In this document: piece after piece, positions 13,932 to 44,690 of the stretch | Numbering within the stretch: position 1 is the first letter of the stretch | Layout of the letters: every line of letters begins with the position of its first letter | Source of the DNA: Coturnix japonica | Lineage: Eukaryota > Chordata > Aves > Galliformes > Phasianidae | Direction of reading: 5' to 3' | Length of the DNA stretch: 64,000 nucleotides | Assembly: GCF_001577835.2 (NCBI RefSeq) | Contig: NC_029527.1 | Span: 7,346,094 to 7,410,093 of the forward strand | Notes under the pieces: model-generated | The model's input: the letters and a program-made list of their open reading frames with translations, nothing else | What the model was told of the DNA's origin: nothing | The model's database searches: none | Made by a program: the position numbers and the translations under genes

Positions 13932-14523
13932 TCATTTCTCATCTTCCTCTGCCCCTTCCCTTTCACATGCAGAAACCAAGCAGGTCAGCCCATGTGGGCA
14001 CCTGGGGAAATGTGAAGTGTCAGGTGCAAAGGCCTGGAGCTGAGCAGCTGGCTTGTTCACAGGGAGCTGAAAGCAGTTTCAATTATCACTCAGAGGGCTG
14101 CAGTCACCAGAGATGGGAAAAAAGAATCCCTGAAGGTGCTTGCAACCATAGGGCATGGATAAGGCAGGCAAATGCCTTTCAAATGCTCCCACTCATCCCT
14201 CCAGCAGATGAGGTCTTAACAACTAGGGATAAATAAACAGCAAACATACCATCTACGTGGCCAGCAATTCTCTCCCTGTTGGTCTCAGCTATAAAGCAGA
14301 ACAGTGAGTAAAACTGCTAAACAGAGTTGGCTGGGCATTTAACTACTTAATTCTATTCTATTTACAATATCTTCAGCAGCTCAGCAGTTCCTTAATCCAT
14401 AAGGCACAAAGCAAGCGAGAGAACATGTAGCTTAGTCCCTCTGGATTGTGAGCTCTGTAGCACAGCCAGGTGGGCAGAAGCACAAAGGTTTCATTTTGCA
14501 CATGGTGGGCTCTGCTGCCAGCC

Positions 14524-24281
<9,758 letters not shown>

Positions 24282-24307
24282 CGCTGCTTCCTACCCCGCC
24301 GGATTCC

Positions 24308-24347
24308 GCGCCAAATTGCAACACGTGGTCAGCAAAAGCGCGCGAAA
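24308..24347 (-). promoter_or_regulatory. MCM2: MCM2 proximal promoter: two E2F-type sites and an E-box
   Basis: Just upstream of the MCM2 start lie GCGCCAAA (24308-24315) and GCGCGAAA (24340-24347), whose complements TTTGGCGC and TTTCGCGC both match the E2F consensus TTTSGCGC. A CACGTG E-box (322-327 of the 24 kb block) sits between them. Cell-cycle control of MCM genes by E2F is established; here the sites are read from sequence and binding is inferred. No TATA box is seen. Confidence 0.75.
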
Positions 24348-24359
24348 CCTCATGAATAA

Positions 24360-25220
24360 TGAATAGATCCGCCCCGCGCCCCGCCCCCCGCTTTATGAAT
24401 ATGCATGAGGCGTCACTGCTGGATTAAAACCAGGGCAGCAGAGCGGTGTCGGGCGTATATCGGGCTACAGCAGCCTGAGCTGGGTGCTCAGCATCTCGGA
24501 GTGCTGCGATGGGCAGCCAAACACATCACTCCATTGAGGCAGCTGTCGTGCAAGGACAGGGCTCCTTCTGCGAGGTCCATTGGCAGGAAGGTGCAGGTCG
24601 GGACCCACAGAGGCTCAGCTGTTTGTGCCTGGCAGCTGCCCCGTGTAAGTCCTGGGGGTGAATGCAGCTGGATTCCAAAAGGCAGAGGGGCTTCAAAACA
24701 ACGTATTTCCTCTGAAGCTGTATAGCCACACAGTTCACAATGGGAAGCAATATTCTGTCCAGCAGGCTGATAACATGAACAGTATTTTAAAGAGACAGGT
24801 GTCATATAGGAATGGAATTTGGTGACGAAAGAGCTGGCTTAAACTACACCTGCAGTTTCCACCTCTGACACCTGCAGGCAGGTGAAGCTTCAGTGCCAAA
24901 AGACAACAGTGCAGCAGGTTAAACACCAGCTGACAGCTCTTCCCAGGGCTCTCAGGGTTACAAGGCTGTTAAGTATCACTCCTTGTCTTGCTTCAGCCTG
25001 TAACACAGCAAGCGAGCCCTGCCACCTTTCCATGCAGGGCTGGAGGCACAGAGCATTCTTCTGTTTGTGAGACAGCTTTTGGATCTGATGGGCTGCACCC
25101 TCACAGAAGTCAGATAGAACGAACAGGAGGATTAGAAGGCAAAACCTTTCCTCCTGCCTTCCGGCAACGCAGCAAACCACACACCACCCCCATGGCATCA
25201 CGCACAGAGGCGGAAGGCAC
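24360..25220. other. Spacer between the divergent MCM2 and TPRA1 promoters
   Basis: About 0.9 kb separates the E2F cluster from the TPRA1 CpG island. An inverted CCAAT box (ATTGG) lies near 24579-24583. I see no exon and no repeat here. Confidence 0.5.
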
Positions 25221-25720
25221 CGCGAGCCCTTACATGGCGGCCGCCCGCCCCCCGATCCCCGCCTCCCGTCGCTTCCCATAGGCCGGCGCCTGGATTTCTT
25301 TCCGCCTCTCGGGCCGGACGCGGTTTGGGTTGGGTTGTTTTGGGGATCCTCTGTGAGTAGATCCGCTGGGCTCAGCCGAACGGGCTCTGGTTCGCTGGTT
25401 CCTGCCTTATACAGCTGTTTGTTCGTCCTGCTGCGCGGTGCTCCTCGGCGAATCGAGCGGTTGTGCCGGGACCTGGCATGGCGGGGCTGGGCCCCTGCGA
25501 CTGAGCGCCGCTATTGGGAAGGCCGGGCCGGACGGGCTGCGCCCTGCGGCGGGTAGGAGCGGGATTAGTGGCGGTGAAGGGGCTGTGGGGACGCGGCCTG
25601 GGCCTGGTGCGGCCCTGCGAGGCGATATGGGGCTCAGGGGGCCTGGTGTGGGGCGCAGCTCCGTCTTCCTTTTCCCGGCCGGCCTTCCTGCTGACCCGGC
25701 TGGGATCGGGCGTCAGGGCC
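25220..25720 (+). promoter_or_regulatory. TPRA1: TPRA1 CpG-island promoter
   Basis: GC and CpG rise abruptly here. Visible elements are ACATGGCGGCC near 25232-25242, which resembles the YY1 promoter motif, a CGGAAG Ets-type core at about 25211, and an inverted CCAAT (ATTGG) near 25513. No TATA box is present. The transcription start cannot be fixed from sequence, but lies probably between 25.28 and 25.5 kb. Confidence 0.65.
25380..25552 (+). other. TPRA1: Probable TPRA1 non-coding exon 1 (start approximate)
   Basis: The first coding exon of TPRA1 starts over 3 kb downstream, so a 5' non-coding exon must exist. A good donor, GCGG followed by GTAGGAGC, occurs at 25552/25553 within the CpG island and is the likely exon end. 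The 5' limit given here is a guess. Confidence 0.4.
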
Positions 25721-28700
25721 GTGCTGTTCTTAAGGCCTGTGCCTGGGGTTGTGCAGCTCGGGGCGTTCTGGAGCTCTGCTGCCTTCAGCTGCCTGTAAAA
25801 CGGGTGGTTCTCTCTTGTTAGTGTGGTGTCCCCGTGCTGCTCCTTTCCTTCCTCCACCTTCTGTTCCTTGTCTGTCAAGAGCAGTAAACCTGCCATAGTG
25901 TGTTCTCTGCTTGCTCCTAAGCTTGGTGTTCTGTCATACTTTAGCTACTGGTGCTTTTGCTGCTTTTTTAGTGTTGTAGTTCCTCTTTCTTAGAGCTTAG
26001 TCCTGAAGCAGAAGTGATAATGAAAGTTACAGAGAAGGGAGTTCAGCCCTATCAGGGCAGATGTGTTGCCTGTTTGAGGCTGCAATGTGAATGGCAATGG
26101 CTTTGATCTAAGGGGAGATCTGAACAACTGGGCTGCCTGCCCAGGAGGTGCAGCTGAGCCTCCCCCAGCACTGTGTCACAGTGCCTGGACAGAGAAGCAC
26201 CGCTCTGCCACATCAGGCTCACTTCACTTATAACATAGAAAACTCTTCTTCAGTTCAGGCTGCCTGTCAGAAGGGAGGCTGGGGTTGGCATGTGGGGTGT
26301 TGCTGTGTGGCTGTGGGGAGGCTTCAGCACCTTTGTGTGGGCAGGATGTGGTGAGTGATCTCTGGGCTATGCTCAGCTGACCAGGTTAGTTCAGATGAGC
26401 TGGGGCACAGGTTTGGAGGGTGCAGCAGGGAGCAGTGCTGCTGGGTGTGATGAAGCCTATCTGCTTCCCTGGCATCAGTTCCCAGTCCCATTGCTGTGAA
26501 TTTATTGCTGGTGGCTTCAACCAGAGCAGCACAGTTCTCAGCGTCCCTCTGTGTAGCCTTTGGCGGTGAGAAAAGTATGAAGAGTGCTGTCAGACTGACT
26601 CTGGCTGCCCTTTTGTTCCATGTTGGGTATTTTGCTGCTCTGCCTTTGTAGGATCCTAGCACCGGGCCATAGTGAATAGCCTGGCACGAAGGTAAGCTTG
26701 ATTCTGCTTTGCCCTTTGAAACCTTGTGACTGGGGCTGACTGTTGCATGTGGCCAACTCCTCTCCTTATCAGCAGCTCACTGCTGTTGTGTGATAGTGAT
26801 GGATTCTGGGGAAAGAGGTTGGAGTCTCCTTGTTCTTTTTCTAAGAACATGTTTATTTTTCCATTTAGTTCTGCAGCTTTCTATTCAAACTCTTCACTGC
26901 GATTTCCCAAGTCAAATTCTTTGCCCCAGAAGCAGTTAGTGAGTGTGTTTCAGAAGAGAAGAATGGAGCAAAATTATTTGCAGGAGATCCTTCTCAATGG
27001 GGTCAGAGGAGCCAGTTACTGGAGGGAAGGGAGGGCACTTCTGGGGAGTTCTGTGGTGTGGAGGTGGTTTGGTGGAACCCCCACTAGAACTAAGATGGTT
27101 TGGCACAGATATTGCCATCTCAGCACAAAGTTGATCTTTCCAGGTCTCTGTGTTTATTTTATGACGTCTCTCATGCAGCACAGCATATGGCAATTGCACA
27201 AGAGAATCTCATCCCTGTGAGTATCTGTCAGTGTGGGTAAATGAAGGGGAGGGTTTGTTAGCTGGGAGAGATGTGGGTACCCCACTGTCCTCAGAAGATG
27301 TAGGACAAATTTCAGCCTCTGAAGAAAAGCCTGTGCCCTGGAGGCCTGAGCAGTTTGTGGGGAAAGTGCTACTGAGCTCTGAAAGCTCCAGAGGTGGCAC
27401 AAGTCTGTGCTACTTGTTCTTTCTGACCTGTGAGTTATCCCATGCCTGCCAGGGAAATGACCTGCTGACTCCTGGCATTGAGGCTGTTGGTTTTGCTACG
27501 CCAGCCATGTTAAATTCAGACAGGGAGATTTTTTTTCTTTTGAGATGAATCCTGTGTTGACCACAGCACACGGTGCTGTTTCTGGTGATTTGCATTTTTG
27601 GGATGGCAACCACATTTCTAAGGGGTGCAGGGGGATGCGATGGGACCTTTCCTTCAGCTCATTGCTGGTCAAGTGTATTAGCAGTGAGAGTTGCTACTTC
27701 AGGGTAGGAAGGGGGAGGATCTGTGCAAGGTGACAGGCTGAATCAGGAGTAAGTTAACTAGTCCAACTCTAATCCTGCTCTACAGTGAGCCAGCATCCAC
27801 CCAAGCTTCCAAGGTGACCATAGAATCAACTGAGAAACTGAAGCTATTATTTCTACAACACTTAGAAAGCCACTGGGTATGAAGCATGTGGGGTTTAACG
27901 GGGAGCAGTTTCTCTTCATCTCTTGTAAGGACAGCTAATAGTACTGCAATGTAGGGCCTGGGGGTGGGCAGATGGTGGTAAAGATAAGAACCTTCTCTAA
28001 GGGCAGACAACTCAGAAACATCTCAGTAGGAGAATGGGAAAGCTCTGTCTTGTCCCATTTCTAGGTGCCTGGAGGGGGGTAAGGCAGGGCAGGCAAACAA
28101 TCCCAGCACCACGGCTCATTTTGAGTTCAGAGCTGCCTGAGAGTTCAACCTGAAGAAAAACATCATGTAGGACAGCTCCCGGGTCTGCGTTTGTGAACTC
28201 TCAGTGTGCATCCAGGAGCTGGTCACTGAGAAGTGCAATGTGACCCAGACAGGGGGATGTGAAGAAGATGGAGAACCTTATACTACTAGGATTATTGGAA
28301 GATGCCAGCTTTCCATGTCTTACTGTTCTGCTTAAAATCAGGATAGTTCTGGTGTCGTGCAGAGAGAAAAATGCTGATTTTTTTTAAATTTTTTTTTTAT
28401 TTTTTTTGCTTTTTTTGATGTTGATTTCTGAATATATTACATACAGTCCTTGCAGGTAAAAGTATGTAGGGGTCTGACTGTAAGGTTGGTAACAGCAGTG
28501 GGTTTTAGTTATGAGCCTTCACTTTGCTGTTGTAGAAGTTAATCTGTTGACTTGTCGGGCTTGGGATCTATAATAACTGCTGCTCTGTTGCAGCAGGATT
28601 TTTATCAGATGATGCCATGTACTGCTGCTGAGTTTTGATTTATTCTATCAATCTGCCAAGGCTCAAGTAATCACTGTTTTGAAGGTACATTTTGCTGTGA

Positions 28701-28939
28701 TAAAAGATGCTGGTTTTATACTGTCTACCCTAATAGCTGTGTGCAGAGTAAAGGCAGATGTTATTCTGTTGTGTAATGCAGTCTTTCTGATTACAATAAT
28801 TTGCTATAACAAGCAGGAAGCAGTTGTGTGGGGGCCTTATGGAAGGGATATACTTTTTTAGCTCTGACTCACAACTGATTTAATGTTCCCTTTTCTCTGC
28901 TGCTGTTGTCCCGTGCCGTGTTTGACCTGAACAATCAAG
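25553..28939 (+). other. TPRA1: TPRA1 intron 1
   Basis: No coding segment or recognisable repeat is seen. A T-rich low-complexity run lies at about 28377-28420. Confidence 0.5.
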
Positions 28940-28959
28940 GAGGCAGGATATTCCAGTCC

Positions 28960-38145
<9,186 letters not shown>

Positions 38146-40405
38146 GGCAGGACTTCTCCCTGCACCCGATGCCTCACTTTCCCTTTTAAACTCCCTGATT
38201 CTGAGGATGTTAAGATATCCACTGGAAATATGTTCATCGCTATCTGCTGTGGCTTTCCTCTTTTCCTTAGGATTTCTGAAACCTATTGTGGAACTAAGTT
38301 GGCAGCCTTTTTGGAAAGAGCATTTCCCGTCACTGCCTGAGAACAATCTAGAACAGTCCTGTTCATAAACCTATAAACACTGAACCTTCCTGATTCTTCG
38401 TGTTCCAGATGTGAATGTGACCCAGAAGGACAGGCCTGACTGGTACCTCTTGCTTTTCAATGACTGACAGCACTTATCTGCCAACTAAGGGAATGTCATT
38501 TAGAAGCTGTTTATTTGACTGTGTATTCTACACATATGGAGAGAGTTTGGTGGTTTAAACCAAAGTTGGTGTTCCTGGGCTTTCTCAGGCAGCACAGTTG
38601 TCTGGATCTTGTCACAACCACAGCATAGGCGGCAATAGCTGTGTCCAAATGATGAAGGTGCTCAGTTGGACTCACCTCTGGTTTCAGCTAATGCTAATGA
38701 AAGCTGTGAATTCCAAATGTTAGGAGTTAAAAGGATTGTGTTCTGAGTGTGTAGGAAGGAAAAGAGAGGTGTGGAGAGAAATGAGCTGTCCAGTGTATCC
38801 TAGGGTTGTTCTGGGAGGCACAGGCTGGTAGCTTACAGCACTGTGAGCTGACAGAACTATAGGGAGGCAGGACAGGCAGCTGCTGCCCAGCTAAGCTGAA
38901 GTAGTTGTGAAACAATCTGGAGGCTGCGCTGCTGTTCATCTGAGCTCGCAGGAACACCTCAATCACAGCACTGAAGCAGGGTGGAGTTTCAAGAACACAG
39001 CTTGTACGGTAGGTGTATGTTACATTTGCACTGTGCTTCATGGCTCTGTTGGGGTCAGGGAGAGGGCCGTGCAGGAAGAGGCTGTCTCTGCTTATGAAGG
39101 CTTCAGAGATGTTTAGATGCCTGAAGCAGAGCAGAAGTTGATGAATCTGAGCTGGCAGTTTCTAGCGACTGGGAGCTCTCAAACACCACAGGCATCTTAG
39201 GATCGAATTGGCTGATGTTCTAGGCTGGGAGGTGGATACTCTGGTACAGCTTCTGCGGTTGTGTCCTCTTCTGTTGCAGTTCAGATCCCCCAGACTTCTA
39301 CTGGCCATAATAGGCTTTTCATCTTGATACACTTAAAGTACTTACGGGCATGTGAAGTGTGGTTCATTTAAAAACTATCTGGAATTTCTTAGCCTCTTCC
39401 ACACTGGAATAGGGACTGTTGACAGAGCTGCTTGACGTGCAGTTCCAAGACAGTTTGTTCCAATTCTGGGACTGTTAAGCTGATAACTGCAATAAACTGG
39501 TTTCTGAGACAGACTGTGCTTCCCCTGGCTTTGGGGAGGTCAGCTCTAGGGGAACCTACCCGAGTCATTTGGTAGGTGGAGATGTGCTGTAGGTGATAGC
39601 AACTTCCCATTAAAAGCAGTAGAAAGAGAGGAAATATGAAACATTTCAGCACTGTGTATCTCTTGCTCCAGCTGTTCCTGAAAAACAATATTGGGGTGAG
39701 AGCTCTTGGGGAATCATTGTGCAGCATGGAGGTATCAGTTTAGAATCACAAGTGTGTGCAGGGAAAGCATTTCCCACTTAGGGGAAGAAGCAGTTTGGGT
39801 AAGAACACAAAGTTCTGTCAGTTGCTGAAACTATGCAGGCCCCTCACTTATCTTCTTTTTGTTAATGAGCAATGCAGCCTCTCAGTTCTGCAGCCTGAGG
39901 ACTTTGCCCTGCAGGCTCCTGGGTAGCATTGATACTATTAGTAATATATATAGAGAGGAGTGTGCTGTGCTCCTCCCGTTGCTTGATGTGAACCTGCATC
40001 AGCCACATTTTACTTGTCAAAGGGATGGATGATGTGGTGTCCGAATTGCTCCTGTTTTCACTCTGATCCTTTGCAAGTGTGGGGGAAACCTGCAGAGCCT
40101 CCCTGGAGTCTGTTGGCCTTGGACAGGGCTGAAAGCTGAATGTCTCAGCAGGTCACCTATGCAGGTGGTCAGTGTGTCCACCCTGTCCTTTGGCAGCAGG
40201 ACTTTAGTCTGTGTGCTGCTCCTGTGCTGGGCCATGGGCCGACCTTCCTTCTGGTGTATTTCTTTGTATATAAGGCTTTGGGCCGTGTTCACAACGGGCC
40301 TTGAGCAGAAGTGTTGTGTGTGTTGGGGGTGTGTGTGTGTATAAAGAGCCTAAATATAGAATAAATGTATATTTTTGTTTGTAAAATAAAAGAATACGGT
40401 GAAGT
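38146..40405 (+). other. TPRA1: TPRA1 3' untranslated region (end approximate)
   Basis: From the stop codon the sequence runs without further exons to poly(A) signals at 40360-40365 and 40385-40390, giving a 3'UTR of about 2.2 kb. An earlier AATAAA at 39491-39496 could yield a shorter transcript. A GT-rich stretch (about 40316-40341) precedes the distal signals. Confidence 0.7.
40360..40390 (+). terminator. TPRA1: TPRA1 distal poly(A) signals
   Basis: Two AATAAA hexamers lie at 40360-40365 and 40385-40390, the last before the next gene's CpG island. Cleavage would fall near 40.40 kb. Confidence 0.7.
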
Positions 40406-40499
40406 TTGGCATAAACGGTTATACTTTCTTTCTTAAACGACGTGTATTACGGAGAATTAACAAAAATCAATGAGTTTAGCAGGTATTAACGGAGCCTGT

Positions 40500-40810
40500 T
40501 TTCGGAGTTCAATCCACACCATTGGCCGCCTCGGTGCTGTTCGCCAATGGGATCCCGTTATGTTGGCAGGCGCCGGCAGAGGGGAGGAGCTGCTCGGTGC
40601 TGCTGGGCGAGGAGGGGGGGTTGAGGCATCCCCAAGGGCCGCCCCGCCGGCAATGGGGGGCAGCGAGAGCAGCCAGGGCGGCAGGAAGGTTTCCTTCGGG
40701 CTGGATGAGCGGGACCAAGTCCGGGTGCTGCAGGGCATCAGGGTGAGGCGCTGCGGGGCGGCGGGCCCGGCCGCGGCTTGACTCGGTGGGAGTGCGGCAG
40801 CCCCGGGCCG
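40500..40810 (+). promoter_or_regulatory. CHCHD6: CHCHD6 CpG-island promoter with two CCAAT boxes
   Basis: A CpG-rich block begins within about 110 bases of the TPRA1 poly(A) signals. An inverted CCAAT (ATTGG) lies at 40521-40525 and a direct CCAAT at 40544-40548, roughly 105-130 bases before the ATG. No TATA box is seen. Confidence 0.7.
40653..40742 (+). CDS. CHCHD6: CHCHD6 coding exon 1
   Basis: Thirty codons from ATG (40653-40655) to AGG before donor GTGAGG. It contains KVSFGLDERDQVRVLQGIR, the hallmark N-terminus of CHCHD3/CHCHD6 proteins. Confidence 0.93.
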
Positions 40811-43706
40811 GCCTGTGCCCACAGCGGCTGTATTTCATATTCCTTTGGTCTGTATTCCTTTGGATGCCATTTGTGATGATACACACTGTGTGTGTGCCCG
40901 TGGGCTGACCGTGAAGGCTGCGTTCTGTTGGCTTTCACAGCTCCGGGTATCTTTCTATTGGCAGCCCCTTCTCACTATGTTTCTATAGAATGGAATTATT
41001 TTGAGTTAACTGCTGCCTTTCAGGTTGGAATTAGGCAGGTGTGACCCTTAGTGTGTCCTTAGGCTGGAAGTTTTATTGCCCATTGATAGAGTATGCATTT
41101 GTGTTTCTCAGTGTTGAGGTCACAGCCTGGCTTTAATGGAAATTAAAGATGTAATTGAAAGATGAAAGGTGAAGATGCATTGAAAGATGTAACACAGCTC
41201 TGTGTCCTTGTGTGCTACGGCCATCTGCTTGGCAGATGGAAATGACTTCTGTATGGCCTCTAATGCCATCCCTTGCAAGGAGAGCAGCAGAGCACCCTCA
41301 CTGTGAGGGTGGTCAGGCTTCCTAGTGAGATGATTGGTGCCCAACACCCCTCAGTGTTCAAGAGGCGCTGGGATGATGCCCAGTGATAAAGATAATGCTT
41401 TAACTTTTCGTTAGTCCTTGAGTGTTCAGGCAGTTTGATCAGATGTCTTTGGTCCCTTCCAAGAAACAGTTCTGGTTTTGCAGCAGCTTATAAACCAACA
41501 AATTAGACGCCTTTATACTGAAATACATGTACATTAAATGGTTAGTTAACTAAATGATTAATTGCTTTCTTATGTGTGTGTTTTAGCTCACTGAAGATGT
41601 AGTGAATCGAATGAAAGAATCTCAAAGTAAAAGGGGCAGCCAGAGGTCACCCTATTCATCCAGTGGTACAGCTCCATCTTCAACAGCTGCAGAAGGGAAA
41701 CCCAAATCTTCTACAGGTACTGCCAGTCTCTGTCAGGTCTATTGATTTGACACCTGTAGGGGAACTGTTAGGCCAGGATTTGATCTGGTGGTGAGCACTT
41801 GGTAAAGGGATGCAGCTGGCCCAGGGAGCGCAGGCAAATTGTTTGCACCTGGTCTCCCTATGAGACCAGAAGGGGTGGAGTCCCCCTAGGCTCTCATATA
41901 AATGCCAGCCACTGAAGGGAAAGCATCTCTTGGACCTATGCTGCTTCCTGCAAAGGAGTGTGTATAAAGGAGAGCCCCTTCACCAGCTGGGTGAGTTCCA
42001 GTCTTCTTTCTGTATATGTCTATTGGCCTACCTGCAAATACTTTATGTGGTGTTGCCAAGAACACATCAGAAGTAATGTTGGTGCTTTGTGAGAAGGACA
42101 ATATGCTGCTTAGCACTTCTGTTTGTGTTACATAGCATGAACTATCCTGAGAAGAGCTGCTGAAATGCTGTGGTTCTTGTTCTGTTGTTGTGGGACATTA
42201 AGGAAGACAACTTGTTTATGTAGATGCTCTTGTTTTGTCTTTAGAATGCCTTGGTTCTCAGATGCATTAAGGAACTTGTGTGACTTTGAGTGTAGAAGTT
42301 CAGATAAACACACAATAAGCAAGGCAGTAATTCAGTAATTTTTTAATGTTATCTTTTGTTTCTTGAAACTTGTTTTACTGTCCCTTTTCCATGCAGATGG
42401 GAGTATGTGGTGGGGGGGGGGGAGATGCTGCCTTTTGTCCTTTGGAAATAAACTCATTCTTGGAGGGGAAGTGACTAAACACAGGTTATATGACACATCA
42501 AGTGAACAGTGAGAACACGATTTCTGAACTTTACTTTCTTTACAGTTAATAAAATGATTTGATTTTATTGGTTTGCAAATATACTTTGTTGATAAACTTT
42601 ATCAGTATGGATTTAAGGCATACAAACTAACACAAAGTTAATGAACCAGGCCTTTGCTGTTAGAAACTGGTTTGCTGTTAGCCTACATCTTTTCCGAAAG
42701 TGGTTTCAATTTTATGGATGAACTCCATTAAATAACTTAATCTCTGTAATTGCAAGGAAAGCAGGAAGACTTAATGAAGCTAGAAGAAACAACTAGAAAG
42801 TGGGACTAAAGCTATGCTTATTTTCCAGTATAAAGCAGTGTCTGTGTGTAACATCCTTACTTGGTTCAGTGTGCCTTGTTGAAGGCAGTGCTGACAGTGT
42901 TGTCAGTATCTCTTTCTTTCATTAAGTCTATTTCCATCAGATTTAAATTTTCTTGAGACTTGTCTAGGATTGTTATTTATCGTCTTGATGGAATAACATG
43001 TATTAAGTATTCTCTTCTTATCAAACAATTTAGGCTGTGTTCTGTATTACAGTTCTTATGGGTTTCTGTTCTTTCTCTCTAGGAATCCAGCCACCAGGTA
43101 ACTCTGATCAGAAGGCTACAGTTGCGGAGCAGGAACTGTACAGGAGGTGAGTTTAGCTCCTTTTATGCTGTGAGATAGACTGACTCCTTTTACTGTGGTC
43201 TGTCCTTTCATCTTGTCCAAAGCAGTATCTATTTATCTAACTAACTACTTTATATCATTGCAACTTTTAGGTGGTAATTAAGTACTTAATAGAGCTAAAT
43301 AACTGAAATATAAATTTGTATGGGTCTCAGTTTGCTGTTTTTGCCTGACTTGTATGTTTGTGAAAACTGCGGGTCATGCTTGAAGTTTGTTGGACTTTTG
43401 AATTACTGCTGATAACAGAGGGACTGTGAGCAGGCTTTGTGCCAAACTGGTTCTGCATTTGTGTTTTTGCCCTTGTCACGGATTGTCCATGCTAAGCCGT
43501 AACCCTGTTGCCAGAAGTCAGCTGATCGCCTTCTTTCTGTTTGTCTTTGGCACCCCTATAGGTATGAGCAGGAGCAGGCCCTGGTCCAAGAGGAATTGCT
43601 CCGGCTGGCCAAAAGAGAAAGGGAAGCAGCTGGTGAGATGCTGAGTACTGCCCTTCAGCGGGAGTGGAACAGCACTAATGAAGAGAGGAATAGAGCAGCT
43701 CAGCTG
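40653..43706 (+). CDS. CHCHD6: CHCHD6 / MIC25, 5' part (coding exons 1-4; gene continues past the window)
   Basis: CHCHD6 (MIC25) is a peripheral inner-membrane protein of the mitochondrial MICOS complex, which shapes cristae junctions. Exons are 40653-40742, 41587-41716, 43083-43146 and 43562-43706, all GT-AG with matching phases, coding for residues 1-143. The start MGGSESSQGGRKVSFGLDE parallels human MGSTESSEGRRVSFG, and the glycine at position 2 allows N-myristoylation as in its paralogue CHCHD3. Next come VRVLQGIR, LTEDVVNRMKES, a Ser/Pro-rich variable stretch, and a charged helical segment RYEQEQALVQEELLRLAKRE matching human. The C-terminal CHCH domain with its CX9C motifs must be encoded beyond this window or in exons I did not find. 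Confidence 0.94.
41270..41475 (+). mobile_element. CR1 LINE 3' fragment, older type, CHCHD6 intron 1
   Basis: The order GTGTTCAAGAGGCGCTGGGA, GATAATGCTTTAACTTTTCG, GTTCAGGCAGTTTGATCAGA, then GGTCCCTTCC is the CR1 3' end of a different subfamily from the copies at 6.8 and 62 kb. It is more diverged and has lost the terminal octamers. Confidence 0.75.
41587..41716 (+). CDS. CHCHD6: CHCHD6 coding exon 2
   Basis: It encodes residues 31-74, starting LTEDVVNRMKES and then a Ser/Lys-rich, poorly conserved region. Acceptor TTTTAG, donor GTACTG; ends in phase 1. Confidence 0.92.
42411..42422. repeat. Poly(G) run, CHCHD6 intron 2
   Basis: A run of about ten or more Gs within GGTGGGGGG; a simple homopolymer. 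Confidence 0.7.
43083..43146 (+). CDS. CHCHD6: CHCHD6 coding exon 3
   Basis: It encodes residues 74-95, ending AEQELYRR. Phase 1 at its start and phase 2 at its end match the neighbouring exons. Confidence 0.9.
43562..43706 (+). CDS. CHCHD6: CHCHD6 coding exon 4
   Basis: It encodes residues 95-143. The stretch LLRLAKREREAA matches human LFQVAKREREAA. The rest is charged and likely helical. Donor GTAAGT at 43707. Confidence 0.93.
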
Positions 43707-44609
43707 GTAAGTAACAACAACCTCCACCATATTCCCACGTGGTACAGACTGGAATCACTCTGCTTGAAGGGGTTCATTAAGTGTCACTTGTGTGTTGAGT
43801 TTAGAAACTGCTTTAGTCTGAAATACTTGTCATCTCATAACTCTACTCCTTGGCTTACAGTATAGCTGGCAAGCTGCACCTGTTGCCTCTCAGGTAGCAA
43901 TTCTAAGGCCAGACTTGCAGGAAATGGCATAAGCAAAGACTGTGCTAAGGGCAGCCTGACCTGTGGGAGAAGGAGGATGAATGGTCAGTGTGCTTTGTGT
44001 GTATGGGCTTGTTGTCTGAGACGGTGTGTTCTTTTAAACTGGCAAGTGTACGAAACAAATGTTTTAGTATGCACAGGATCAAACTCTGCTGATCTGATCT
44101 GTCATAAAACTTCGCTTTGTGCTCCTGGGTTCTGGTTGTACAAGTACACAAATTAATAACAATAAAAAAATCTTGGATCTTTTATCATCCTGGTAACGTC
44201 TGATAATGTCTTATGTTGTATTCTATTAAATACTGGTTATTATGCCAATGCTGTACTGTCTGTGCACAATGCAGAGTCTTACTGGAGCTACTACTTCTTC
44301 CTGAGCTACAGTGGGATGCAAGGTGAGGCTGTGCTTCGTGCACTGAGGTCACACTGCCTGTGTGTTGAGGATCTTTGTTGAGAGAACTGGGCTAAGAGTA
44401 ATTCTCTTATCCTAGTGCATACTGAAAAGACAGTTTAGGAAGAGGGGGCAGACTTGAGCAGTATTTGTTGTCTTTGGTTCTGTCCTGCTGGTCTCTTGCT
44501 TGAACTTGAACTGAAGAATCTTTGTGAGCGTGTTTTTTCTGTATGCTGAATAGCAATAGGCATGGCTTACCCAGGCATGTGATTTTTGCTGCGAAGCATT
44601 TTGAAGTTA

Positions 44610-44690
44610 CAGTTGTAGAATGACTTGTGTTGGAGAGGACCTCAAGGATCATCAAGCTCAATAATAATGCTGGGGACTGAGTAAATAAAG
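44610..44690 (-). mobile_element. CR1 LINE 3' fragment, reverse orientation
   Basis: TAGAATGACTTGTGTTGGAG then AGGACCTCAAGGATCATCAA is the reverse complement of the CR1 3' tail. It is the only minus-oriented copy I recognise in the window. The far end is uncertain. Confidence 0.7.

Noticed and set aside
25372-25896. Minus-strand open frame of 174 codons
   Set aside because: It lies antisense in the TPRA1 CpG island; composition reflects GC content and no family is recognisable.
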